Part shown: positions 51,735 through 59,497 of the stretch, in pieces
Layout of the letters: every line of letters starts with the position of its first letter
Numbering within the stretch: position 1 is the stretch's first letter
From: Candidatus Poribacteria bacterium WGA-3G
GTDB taxonomy: Bacteria > Poribacteria > WGA-4E > WGA-3G
Direction: 5' to 3'
DNA: 64,000 bases
Assembly (NCBI GenBank): GCA_000406005.1
Contig: ASZN01000028.1
Location: 3,551 to 67,550 of the forward strand
Position numbers and translations under genes: made by a program
The notes under the pieces: generated by a model
Databases searched by the model: none
Told to the model about the DNA's origin: nothing
The model's input: only the letters and a program-made list of their open reading frames with translations

Positions 51735-52487
51735 ATGGCACAACAAGACGCAATAGAACATCTCGAAACATTCGGCTACTGCTTAATTGAAGACGCGATA
51801 CCCACAGCACAGGCAGACGTGATGGCGGAGAAATACTTCCAACTCCACCAAGACCCAACGAATCGACAGACTTTTCAGGATCCAGATGCTGAACTGTATC
51901 AAACCCTTTTCGGTGTGGTCAACCTTGATGAGATGTGTTGGAAGTGCATCGCACACCCACAGGTGCTACAGGTTGTCCGCCATTTTCTCGGTGCCAGCGC
52001 ACGGTTGGGTGAGGCTTGCACGAAATGGGTCAAACCACGTGCGCCGCAAGGTGGTATACACTCCGATTCGACGCACGACTTGCCAGCGCGCCTTCCCGAA
52101 ACGCCGTGGATGATTAATTCAATCTGGATGATAACGGATTTTACCGTTGAGAACGGTGCGACGCTCGTAGTGCCATTTAGCCATCGCGCGCGGCGGAGGC
52201 CATCAGCATCGGATATGGCAGAAAGTCATCCGGTCTCTGTCTGCGGACGGCGGGGTTCTGTGCTGTTGTGGCACGGCGGTACATGGCACGGACAGGGCGA
52301 AAACACAACCGACGACCAGCATCGGATGGCGTTGAATATCGCTTACTATCCGGCTTGGTGGAATCTCATGCGCGAGGGTGGACACCAACCTGTTTTTCCT
52401 GAAACTTTTGCACGAATGCCGGCGGATATGCAAGCACTTGTTCGACATAAGGTCGCAAAACGACGTGAGGACATCTATGAGTTTTGA
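51735..52487 (+). CDS. phytanoyl-CoA dioxygenase family protein
   Basis: 250 residues with TAGGAG upstream. It is a Fe(II)/2-oxoglutarate oxygenase of the PhyH family: HLETFGYCLIEDAIP starts the fold, GGIHSDSTHDLP gives the H-x-D iron ligands, WMITDFTVENGATLVVPFSH follows, and LLWHGGTWHGQG supplies the distal His. The 2-oxoglutarate Arg is likely in DDQHRMALNIAYY. Substrate unknown; PhyH copies are strongly expanded in Poribacteria. The gene converges on the nitrilase gene with 23 bp between stops. Confidence 0.9.
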   Translation: MAQQDAIEHLETFGYCLIEDAIPTAQADVMAEKYFQLHQDPTNRQTFQDPDAELYQTLFGVVNLDEMCWKCIAHPQVLQVVRHFLGASARLGEACTKWVKPRAPQGGIHSDSTHDLPARLPETPWMINSIWMITDFTVENGATLVVPFSHRARRRPSASDMAESHPVSVCGRRGSVLLWHGGTWHGQGENTTDDQHRMALNIAYYPAWWNLMREGGHQPVFPETFARMPADMQALVRHKVAKRREDIYEF

Positions 52488-52510
52488 TCTGACCAAACGC
52501 CCGCTTTATT

Positions 52511-53353
52511 TCAGACTTTCACGACGAACTTGCATCCCTGTTGGAACCATTCTCGAAGGATCGTATCTTCGTTGCAAGTCCGTTTTGCCTGTGAACCTGT
52601 CGCTTTTGAGAGGTCTATTGTTGCCGAGACGATGTCATCCCCGAAAAATCCAGCCTCTGTGATAACATTACCATCTGGATGGACAATCTTCGAGTTCCCG
52701 TGCGATGAACCTGGTGAGCGGATGTCATTAGGATTCGCGGGTGTATTCGCCATTGCGAGGTAGATACCGTTTTCCGTAGCACGTGAGATCGGCATGGCGC
52801 GATACGCAGAAAGTTTATATTCCGACAACAATCCTGCCTCACACGAGCAGAAGATGCAGAGCTGCGCACCCATCGCTGCGGGTAACTTAACCAACTCAGG
52901 GTAGCGCACATCGTGGCAGATGATAAAACAGCAGTCAACACCGGCGAGTTGCACAATCGGCAGTTTACCGCGATTGTTGATACACCATTTCTCCCCGGCG
53001 AGGAAGGTCTTGCCGTACCGGTATTTAAGGCTTCCGTGCTGGTCGAAAATCGCTAAATCGTTGTGCCAATTCTCGCCATCGTGATGTGCGGAACCGACGA
53101 CGACAGCCATGGCATGTCGGCGCGCAGCTTCGGCAATTTTCGCTTCCGCCTCTTTAAAGACTTGTGGCGAGATCCGTTCCCAATAATCTGTCCGACAACA
53201 GTAGCCGAACAGGCACCCTTCCGGGAACGCTGCAATCTGGATTCCTATCTCTGCACACGCCTCAATCTGCTGTAGTACTTTTGCAGTGTTCGCAGAAACA
53301 TCTTCGCTTGTGAGCAATTGACACGCCGCGATTTTAATCTGGTTCTCAGCCAT
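52511..53353 (-). CDS. carbon-nitrogen hydrolase (nitrilase superfamily)
   Basis: 280 residues with AAAGGAGG before the ATG. The Glu-Lys-Cys triad is visible: Glu in AAFPEGCLFGY near 45, Lys in YRYGKTFLAGEKW near 114, Cys in CFIICHDVRYPEL near 147. The Cys motif C-H-D-x-R-Y-P-E fits amidases of the omega-amidase or carbamoylputrescine type. It hydrolyses a C-N bond in an amide; substrate unknown. The gene is single, flanked by a convergent oxygenase and a divergent CPBP gene. Confidence 0.9.
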   Translation of the reverse strand: MAENQIKIAACQLLTSEDVSANTAKVLQQIEACAEIGIQIAAFPEGCLFGYCCRTDYWERISPQVFKEAEAKIAEAARRHAMAVVVGSAHHDGENWHNDLAIFDQHGSLKYRYGKTFLAGEKWCINNRGKLPIVQLAGVDCCFIICHDVRYPELVKLPAAMGAQLCIFCSCEAGLLSEYKLSAYRAMPISRATENGIYLAMANTPANPNDIRSPGSSHGNSKIVHPDGNVITEAGFFGDDIVSATIDLSKATGSQAKRTCNEDTILREWFQQGCKFVVKV

Positions 53354-53504
53354 CTGAATGTCCTCCTTTGTATTTTTGGCATTGTATCATATCTGGCCAT
53401 TTGGTTCAAGTGACGGTAATTACAAATTTGAATAGACATACATATTAGAATCGGATATAATTTCCGTAATAGCCGCATTATAAAACGCAAAGGTGAATAT
53501 CGGC

Positions 53505-54380
53505 ATGCAAGACAATCCATTTGAAACGAGTCGTGATCTTCGTGGTCGATCACTGTTAATGGTTGGTATTCTCACTGCTGTTGTCACTGCTGTTATTTTT
53601 TTCATCTTCTTTAAATACAGCAGAGATTCTCCACTTTCCAAAGCACTGTCCAATTTATTTTTATACGGGTTCTTCTTTCTATTTCACTTTAGGGGTTTCG
53701 CCCGTGCAGGTTTGTCTTATGACAAACTGTTCGGTACATTTCCGACATGGCGCAGACTTGGAGGATACGCGCTATGGGTGGTGCCGCTTGTTATTAGTGC
53801 CATTGCGTCTGTCTATGTTTTGTACCTTCCCCTATCTTATGTTTTTCCCGGATTTGTCGAGGCGTGGTACCTTGAGAGTTCCACAATAATGATTTGGAGG
53901 GAAGGCGATAATTACATTCTTGCGAACGCGATCAACTACCTAACGATTGTGTTAGTTGCCCCTGTGATAGAGGAGTTTTTCGTACGTGGCATTTTGCTAA
54001 CGCGATGGACTGTCAAGTGGGATTTGACAAGGGCTATTCTTGTTTCGTCAATTGTCTTTGGACTGTTACATACTAATATCATCGGCGGGTTCTGTTTCGC
54101 TTGTGTGATGGCTGTTCTCTATATCCGAACGAAGTCGCTTTTCGTTCCGATTTTTATGCACATTCTAAATAACCTAACGGCGTGGATTATGGAGTACTTT
54201 ACAATGGACCTTGATACCTCTATTTCTTATGAAACGATAGCTGAGTTTCAAGAATCTTGGTGGGTAGGACTGATAGCACTCGTCCTTAGCGTTCCGTGTG
54301 TTATTCTATTCTGGAGACGCTATATTTCAGACATCGACTGGCGCGTCCCGTATCTTACTGAAGTTCCTAACGCAGATTAA
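53505..54380 (+). CDS. CPBP intramembrane metalloprotease
   Basis: 291 residues from the ATG at 53505 (AAAGGTG upstream; the GTG at 53493 is inside that site). About eight membrane helices. CPBP motifs: VAPVIEEFFVRGILLTRW (E-E-x-x-x-R), IVFGLLHTNI (His), and FVPIFMHILNNLTAWIM (H-x-x-x-N). Abi/CAAX-type proteases; bacterial members process membrane-linked substrates or give immunity to bacteriocins. The first 20 residues are cytosolic and polar. Confidence 0.88.
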   Translation: MQDNPFETSRDLRGRSLLMVGILTAVVTAVIFFIFFKYSRDSPLSKALSNLFLYGFFFLFHFRGFARAGLSYDKLFGTFPTWRRLGGYALWVVPLVISAIASVYVLYLPLSYVFPGFVEAWYLESSTIMIWREGDNYILANAINYLTIVLVAPVIEEFFVRGILLTRWTVKWDLTRAILVSSIVFGLLHTNIIGGFCFACVMAVLYIRTKSLFVPIFMHILNNLTAWIMEYFTMDLDTSISYETIAEFQESWWVGLIALVLSVPCVILFWRRYISDIDWRVPYLTEVPNAD

Positions 54381-54472
54381 CACCGTGCTCCGGTCATACG
54401 TGGAAGCAAACAAGTAATGTGCGCGCGCGGCCCTATTTGATCTCTGCGAAATCACCGAGGACTGATACTCGG

Positions 54473-56128
54473 TTAGCGCACTCGGATGATTCTGCGTCCT
54501 GTGAAAGTCTGACCAAACATATCTGTCGTACGGACGTAGATAACATGCGTTCCTTTCGGAGCATTCGCTGGAAGCTTTGCTTGCCAGATGTGTGATGATT
54601 TTGGAACTCCGTAAACAAGTCGTTTTCCCCTTTGTGGCAGTTTGTCCTCTTCTTTCAACAACGGTTTCATTGTCTCTCGAAGCGCAGTATGCATTTTCCG
54701 TTCAAGGTGATACGTTTCGTCTCGCTCCTTGAGTGCTTGGAAGTATGGGTCTTTCTGGGGCATATAGGTCATTGGCCGCCATGCCCCGGCTTCGCCGAGA
54801 CGAATTTCAACCGTTGAGCGTTCGGTGCCTCCGAAAACATTAACGATGACATCTGTGTCGTCAGTTTCTTCCGACGCAATTTCCCATGGTGCCCATACAT
54901 TCATCTGATAATCGGCTGGACGACGGGCGGCTTTAAAGCGAATTGAATATTGGTTTCCAGTGAATGTGAAGATGCCATATCCGTTGGGTGCACCATCTCG
55001 CATCGTTGTGTGCGGAATACCGATTTCATCAAGCGACCCCTGCCACCAAGAACCAGATGTGGTTGCATGATTGTGGTGATGATGTGGGTCGTCGCCGTGC
55101 CAACCGTGATCCGGTCCGACGAAATCATCGCGTTGGATGTGTGTGTGTGCCGACAGGGATAACGTGTGTGGTCGAGCACCGAGAAGGTTCATCAACTCCT
55201 TTACATCACGCATCTCGATCAACGGAATATGAAAGGATACAACGACAAGCTGGTCCTTCGGCACAAAAGCGAGATCGTTCCGAATGAACGTCAACTGCTG
55301 TTCTCCCACCTCACTGAAGTATGAGGGCTTATTCTCCTCATTGTGGTAAAAGTGCACATTGTCGATATTGATGAAATGGACAGGTCCCCAATCAAACGAA
55401 TAGCACGTGGGTCCATAAACACGCTCAAAGGTTTCATCGGCATATCGGTCATCCGTAGCAAGCCGGTTCATATCATGGTTACCATAGACGTTGTACCACG
55501 GGATCCCGACAGTAGCGATCACTTCGTTAAGTGGATAGAATAAGTTTAAATTGTCACCTACCAAATCACCAAGACTGAGGCCGAACACGGCATCAATACC
55601 AATAACCTCTTCAATCACATCATGTGCTAACCACTCAATCTCTTGCATATTATTGGGTTGTGTATCTCCAAAGACAAGCACCTTAAAAGTATCGGCTTCG
55701 GGCTGTTCAGTGAGCGGAAAATCAATCGATTCCGGTAATGGACCCGTTGGTGCGATACCGGCATATTTCAGTCCATCTGGTGAACCGTGCGGTTTGTGAA
55801 CGTAATAAAATTTCGGGAGCCGATTTTCATCAACCGGTGTCATAAACCCACGGGGCTTAATAACAAAGAGAATGGTGTCATCACTGACCGCGAGCGTGTA
55901 TTGCCCGTTGGCATCGGTTTGGACAATATCTTGTCCATTAGAGACACGAACCCCGGGCAGCCCTTTCTCATTGTCGTCCTTCACTTGGTTGCCGTTTGTA
56001 TCCAGAAATACAGTGCCAGTTGCGGTTGAATTGGCTACGACACTGTTCCCAATCCCGAAAAAAATCAAGATCACGATTAAGACCACAAAATTCCATTGCT
56101 TGTAAATCATACGAATTTCCTTAGTCAT
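54473..56128 (-). CDS. exported calcineurin-like phosphoesterase
   Basis: 551 residues. Signal or membrane segment at 12-32 (NFVVLIVILIFFGIGNSVVA). An N-terminal B-type beta domain follows (GTVFLDTNGNQVKDDNEKGL, typical of metallophos_N). The metallophosphatase core has LVFGDTQPNN (D-x-Q instead of D-x-H), GLSLGDLVGDN, VYGNHDMNR, VVSFHIPL and LSAHTHIQRD. A C-terminal beta domain (metallophos_C) closes the protein. It cleaves phosphomono- or diesters outside the cytosol. Four bases separate it from the PhyH gene upstream, so they share a transcript. Confidence 0.92.
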   Translation of the reverse strand: MTKEIRMIYKQWNFVVLIVILIFFGIGNSVVANSTATGTVFLDTNGNQVKDDNEKGLPGVRVSNGQDIVQTDANGQYTLAVSDDTILFVIKPRGFMTPVDENRLPKFYYVHKPHGSPDGLKYAGIAPTGPLPESIDFPLTEQPEADTFKVLVFGDTQPNNMQEIEWLAHDVIEEVIGIDAVFGLSLGDLVGDNLNLFYPLNEVIATVGIPWYNVYGNHDMNRLATDDRYADETFERVYGPTCYSFDWGPVHFINIDNVHFYHNEENKPSYFSEVGEQQLTFIRNDLAFVPKDQLVVVSFHIPLIEMRDVKELMNLLGARPHTLSLSAHTHIQRDDFVGPDHGWHGDDPHHHHNHATTSGSWWQGSLDEIGIPHTTMRDGAPNGYGIFTFTGNQYSIRFKAARRPADYQMNVWAPWEIASEETDDTDVIVNVFGGTERSTVEIRLGEAGAWRPMTYMPQKDPYFQALKERDETYHLERKMHTALRETMKPLLKEEDKLPQRGKRLVYGVPKSSHIWQAKLPANAPKGTHVIYVRTTDMFGQTFTGRRIIRVR

Positions 56129-56132
56129 AGTA

Positions 56133-57068
56133 TTATTCCAATCCCCACTCTCGACGGAGTTCTGTTATCGGTTTGTAACTTGCACCTTTGTTGTAAAAAT
56201 TACCGAGCCAGCTGCCGTCTTCACGGAAAAAGAAGCGGTCATCCTTCTCTTCGCGAGCAAGTTGATATCGCGTATCGATGCTGATACGATAGCGGTCAGA
56301 ACGATTCGGGGCACTGCTGTGCATCATGTAAAGTCCAAAAATAATAACGTCACCCGGTTGGAAATGCGCTGTTGCCAGCGTGAACCCGAATTTCTCGACC
56401 ATCTCGCGTGGATCGGTGCTGAACACAGCTTCCGTCAAATCTCGGTCCATATCGGTCGCGCCGTAGGTGGATTTTAACCGATCGTGCCGATCAGAACCGA
56501 GGCAGATGACGAGCGGTCCATTTTCCAGACCGATGTCCGTCAATGCACTCCACATCGTGTACCGGTTCTGTGTGCCGCGCCCAACGTAAACGCTATCGTA
56601 GTGAAAATGGTTGTGTCCACCCTTCGCCATGCAGCGAAGCCATCGTTTGTCAAACGTAATGACTGGACCCCCGAGAAATTCCTCGTAGAACTGCATCGTC
56701 CGTTGGCTATCGACAACATCAAGAATCGGTTTGGCATGCACCACCTCAGTTTGCCGAAAGAAACTAAATGTCTGATTCGCTTCGCTGATGATACCCGCTT
56801 CAACCGGAGTATCCGGCTTTAACCCACCGTTTTTCGCAATGGCTTGTAAAGTCCAGTGTGCGGCTTTCTCCGCATGCTTCCGCGGATGGAACCCTCGGAT
56901 GAAGATGTAACCATCCTCTTGCATCCTACTGTGCAACGCACTGATATTATTGAGGAGTGGAGAGGAGTCCACTAATTCGACGATCTCCTCGCCAAAGTGG
57001 AAACGATGCTCGCCGAATTCAAACGGTGTTCCCGTTGCGATTTTTTTTGGTTTGTTCAATGTCATCAT
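56133..57068 (-). CDS. phytanoyl-CoA dioxygenase family protein
   Basis: 311 residues. The PhyH fold begins around MQEDGYIFIRGFHPRKHAEK. The iron ligands are in HNHFHYDSVYVG (H-x-D) and MMHSSAPNRSDRYRISID, which gives the distal His and the 2-oxoglutarate Arg. RYTMWSALTDIGLENGPLVI is the conserved strand pair. Substrate unknown. First gene before the metallophosphoesterase (4-bp gap), so both may act on one phosphorylated or phosphonate-like compound, which is inference only. Confidence 0.9.
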   Translation of the reverse strand: MMTLNKPKKIATGTPFEFGEHRFHFGEEIVELVDSSPLLNNISALHSRMQEDGYIFIRGFHPRKHAEKAAHWTLQAIAKNGGLKPDTPVEAGIISEANQTFSFFRQTEVVHAKPILDVVDSQRTMQFYEEFLGGPVITFDKRWLRCMAKGGHNHFHYDSVYVGRGTQNRYTMWSALTDIGLENGPLVICLGSDRHDRLKSTYGATDMDRDLTEAVFSTDPREMVEKFGFTLATAHFQPGDVIIFGLYMMHSSAPNRSDRYRISIDTRYQLAREEKDDRFFFREDGSWLGNFYNKGASYKPITELRREWGLE

Positions 57069-57135
57069 ATCTTTATGAAAGTTAAGGTCCTCTCAATCAA
57101 CAGATTATTAAGATACCGGTAGGCGTTGGGTGCTA

Positions 57136-57540
57136 TCACAGATTCTTATTATACTTGATAAAAATCGCTTTAACCTGTAGGACGCTTGTGGTGTCCGTGT
57201 TGATGATCTCTACATCCCCTATGTCATTGACGATGGTTTGTTCTCCGGTCTCTACCCGATCGAATCCTTCAAATATGATTCCATCAGCCCCGCTGTCGCG
57301 TGCCTTCTCTATTAACGTTTCTTGTAACGTCTCTGTGTCACCGCCGTCTGCAGTCGCGTGTCCGATCACCAGATAGCCTTCGGTTACATCATCCTCTGAA
57401 AAGTAAACATCCACATGAGAAGTAGGCGTATAGGAATCCCCAAGATAATTGACATCAACATCATCACCACAAGCGGTAAAAAATAATATCATCGATAGGA
57501 TCAACACGCTGATTTTTCCATTCACATTTGCGATCAACAT
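57136..57540 (-). CDS. putative lipoprotein, 134 residues
   Basis: TAAGGAG precedes the ATG. N-terminal signal ISVLILSMILFFTACGDD ends in a lipobox-like F-T-A-C, so the Cys near 24 should be lipid-modified. The mature part is a short alpha-beta domain: DVYFSEDDVTEGYLVIGHAT, TLQETLIEKARDSGADGIIF and VLQVKAIFIKY. The KARDSGADGII stretch resembles YbjQ/DUF-type small domains found in other lipoproteins. Function unknown. Located between two PhyH genes on the same strand. Confidence 0.75.
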   Translation of the reverse strand: MLIANVNGKISVLILSMILFFTACGDDVDVNYLGDSYTPTSHVDVYFSEDDVTEGYLVIGHATADGGDTETLQETLIEKARDSGADGIIFEGFDRVETGEQTIVNDIGDVEIINTDTTSVLQVKAIFIKYNKNL

Positions 57541-57569
57541 GAGAAAACTCCTTATATTTGGTTTCCGAT

Positions 57570-58397
57570 TTAAGACAGATTTGACAGTGTGCTACCGTTT
57601 TGATATGAGAAAACCAATGGCAGATGTTCATCATCCGCCAACACGTCGCCTGTCTTCAACTTCGCAACCACTTCATCGGGCAACGCACTTTTCTTACCAT
57701 TGAATGTGGCATCCTCTGGCATAAAGAGCATTGCAAACGCACGGCGTGGGTGTGTCGTCATATTCGGTCCCGCCGCATGCGCAACCATGCCACTGATGAA
57801 TACCCCGGCTCCGGCTTTCATCTCAGCGGCGTAGGGTTCAATCGCCGCCCACTGCGGATATTCGCGGAACAGTTCGCCGACACCCGCCTCTCCGAGACTG
57901 CCACCCACCTCAAAGCCGCTCGTCTTATGTGTACCGGGCAGAAAATACAGACAGCCGTTCTGAACCGTCGTATCGTCAAGTGCTACCCAGAACATGATTG
58001 CCTGATGCGAATAGAACGGATCGTACGGATTATCAACATGGAAGTTCGTCGGATTTGCCCACGGTTGCTTGACCATGGCGTGGTCGTGATACAACCGCAC
58101 TCCCGAAGTGCCAGCGAGATCTGCCGCCAGTCTACCCAACTGAGGGTCAAGAATCAACTGTTTAATCCGCTCGCTCGTTTTCCACAAATTGACGCATTGA
58201 ACGAAGACGTTCTCGTAGTAACCGTCTCCTCTGCTTTGATTGTGATAGGTATCGTCACGTCCCACATGTTGTGTGATAGCCTCATCAACAGCATCCTGCC
58301 ACAATGACAACTCCGCACCTTGCAGGAAATCGTCAATAACCAGAAACCCATTCTCACGGTAAAATTCAACCTGATCGCTCGTAACTTGTGTGTTCAT
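57570..58397 (-). CDS. phytanoyl-CoA dioxygenase family protein
   Basis: 275 residues. FYRENGFLVIDDFLQGAELS starts the fold. Iron ligands: TNFHVDNPYDPFYSH (H-x-D) and MVAHAAGPNMTTHPRRAFAM (distal His, 2-oxoglutarate Arg). MFWVALDDTTVQNGCLYFLP and GTHKTSGF match the family closely, nearer to the ectoine-hydroxylase-like PhyH branch than the other copies here. Substrate unknown. It heads a minus-strand series: PhyH, lipoprotein, PhyH, phosphoesterase. Confidence 0.92.
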   Translation of the reverse strand: MNTQVTSDQVEFYRENGFLVIDDFLQGAELSLWQDAVDEAITQHVGRDDTYHNQSRGDGYYENVFVQCVNLWKTSERIKQLILDPQLGRLAADLAGTSGVRLYHDHAMVKQPWANPTNFHVDNPYDPFYSHQAIMFWVALDDTTVQNGCLYFLPGTHKTSGFEVGGSLGEAGVGELFREYPQWAAIEPYAAEMKAGAGVFISGMVAHAAGPNMTTHPRRAFAMLFMPEDATFNGKKSALPDEVVAKLKTGDVLADDEHLPLVFSYQNGSTLSNLS

Positions 58398-58461
58398 GGC
58401 ATCTTAGGTAATGGAAGATCAGAGGTTTATTTTCCCTAAATTGACACTTATGGATACTTGG

Positions 58462-59088
58462 TCAAAGTGCCTCTATGTCATACAATCCAACAGAGGATGG
58501 TCTGTTTTTAAGCCATTCAATTACTTTATCAGCGGAATATCTAAAAAATTCCCTATCTTTATTAATCCGGTATTTTTTAAACCTTTTATGTAATATCTTT
58601 TCAAGAGTTTCAGGGTATTGAGATGGAATTGAGTAGGTGATCGAAAAGGGTTCTGGAACCCCTGTTGTATAAAGTTCCTCGGCTCGCTCATGAGCAGTTT
58701 TTTCTGTCTTTCCTATTTTTATCAAACCCGGCATAGATGGATTCGTTAAGATATATACACAATTCCTCTGGTTGTTTTTGGTTGTTCCAAACCTCTCTTT
58801 CTTCAGACGCTTGCGCTGGTTAAAGACGATGGTCTTCCCTCCGCCTTCGGGTTTAGGTATACCTAACATTTTTGCCAATCGTCTATTAGGAATATGGCAG
58901 AACAAGTCTGGATCGTTTTCGTCCTTGCCCAGATTTTCGTCCTTGCCCAGATACATATCTTTCAGAACATGGTATGCTGCATCTGCATTTTTACCTTGCT
59001 GGACCATGAGCCTTGCTTCTTCAAGTCGTTTCCTAAACCTCGGATTCCTGAGATTAGCTTTAATTCGGGATTCAGTAATTTTTGCCAT
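58462..59088 (-). CDS. T5orf172 (GIY-YIG type) nuclease domain protein
   Basis: 208 residues with AAGGAG before the ATG. The C-terminal 95 residues are a T5orf172/MUG113 domain: NCVYILTNPSMPGLIKIGKT then TAHERAEELYTTGVPEPFSI, YPETLEKILHKRFKKYRINK and EFFRYSADKVIEWL. The N-terminal part is helical and basic, possibly DNA-binding (ESRIKANLRNPRFRKRLEEA). A six-residue unit LGKDEN is doubled near 48-58, from an 18-bp tandem duplication. Such proteins are found in phages and defence loci; target unknown. Confidence 0.82.
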   Translation of the reverse strand: MAKITESRIKANLRNPRFRKRLEEARLMVQQGKNADAAYHVLKDMYLGKDENLGKDENDPDLFCHIPNRRLAKMLGIPKPEGGGKTIVFNQRKRLKKERFGTTKNNQRNCVYILTNPSMPGLIKIGKTEKTAHERAEELYTTGVPEPFSITYSIPSQYPETLEKILHKRFKKYRINKDREFFRYSADKVIEWLKNRPSSVGLYDIEAL

Positions 59089-59497
59089 AATTCTCCTTTA
59101 ACGCCAGTTTGATTAATCACTTCGGATGTGTTGCAGTTCTATTTTCGCATCACAGAGACATCAATTGTAGCACAAACTTCCCAGTTTGTTGCGTATATGA
59201 CGTAAATTAACAGTGGACGCTACATAAGTCCAACATTTATCAAACTCACGTTCCTTTAGCATTTCTATTTCTCGTGTGAGCTCATCAATTTTACGGTTTC
59301 ATTCCCGATATCTTCTGCTATGCCATGCGATGGCGATCTGTGGTATATCCACGGCTACCGCCATTAAGACCATTAGCCATGAAATATGTTAACCTTAACG
59401 AAGTTGTCAACATTTTATTTTTTCTCAGCGAGAATAGCAATCGGCTTTCAGGCTGCTCCGCCGTGAGAACAGTCAGGCACTGTCACATATCTCACAC
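59089..59497. other. gap with promoter-like motif and decayed ORF
   Basis: On the minus strand TTGACA (59405-59410) and TATTTC (59381-59386) with an 18-bp spacer share a longer motif with the sodC promoter. Just downstream a frame starts MVLMAVAVDIPQIAIAWHSR, hits TGA near 59301 and continues in frame as RKIDELTREIEMLKEREFDK. This looks like a broken small membrane protein with a coiled coil. Nothing else seen. Confidence 0.5.
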
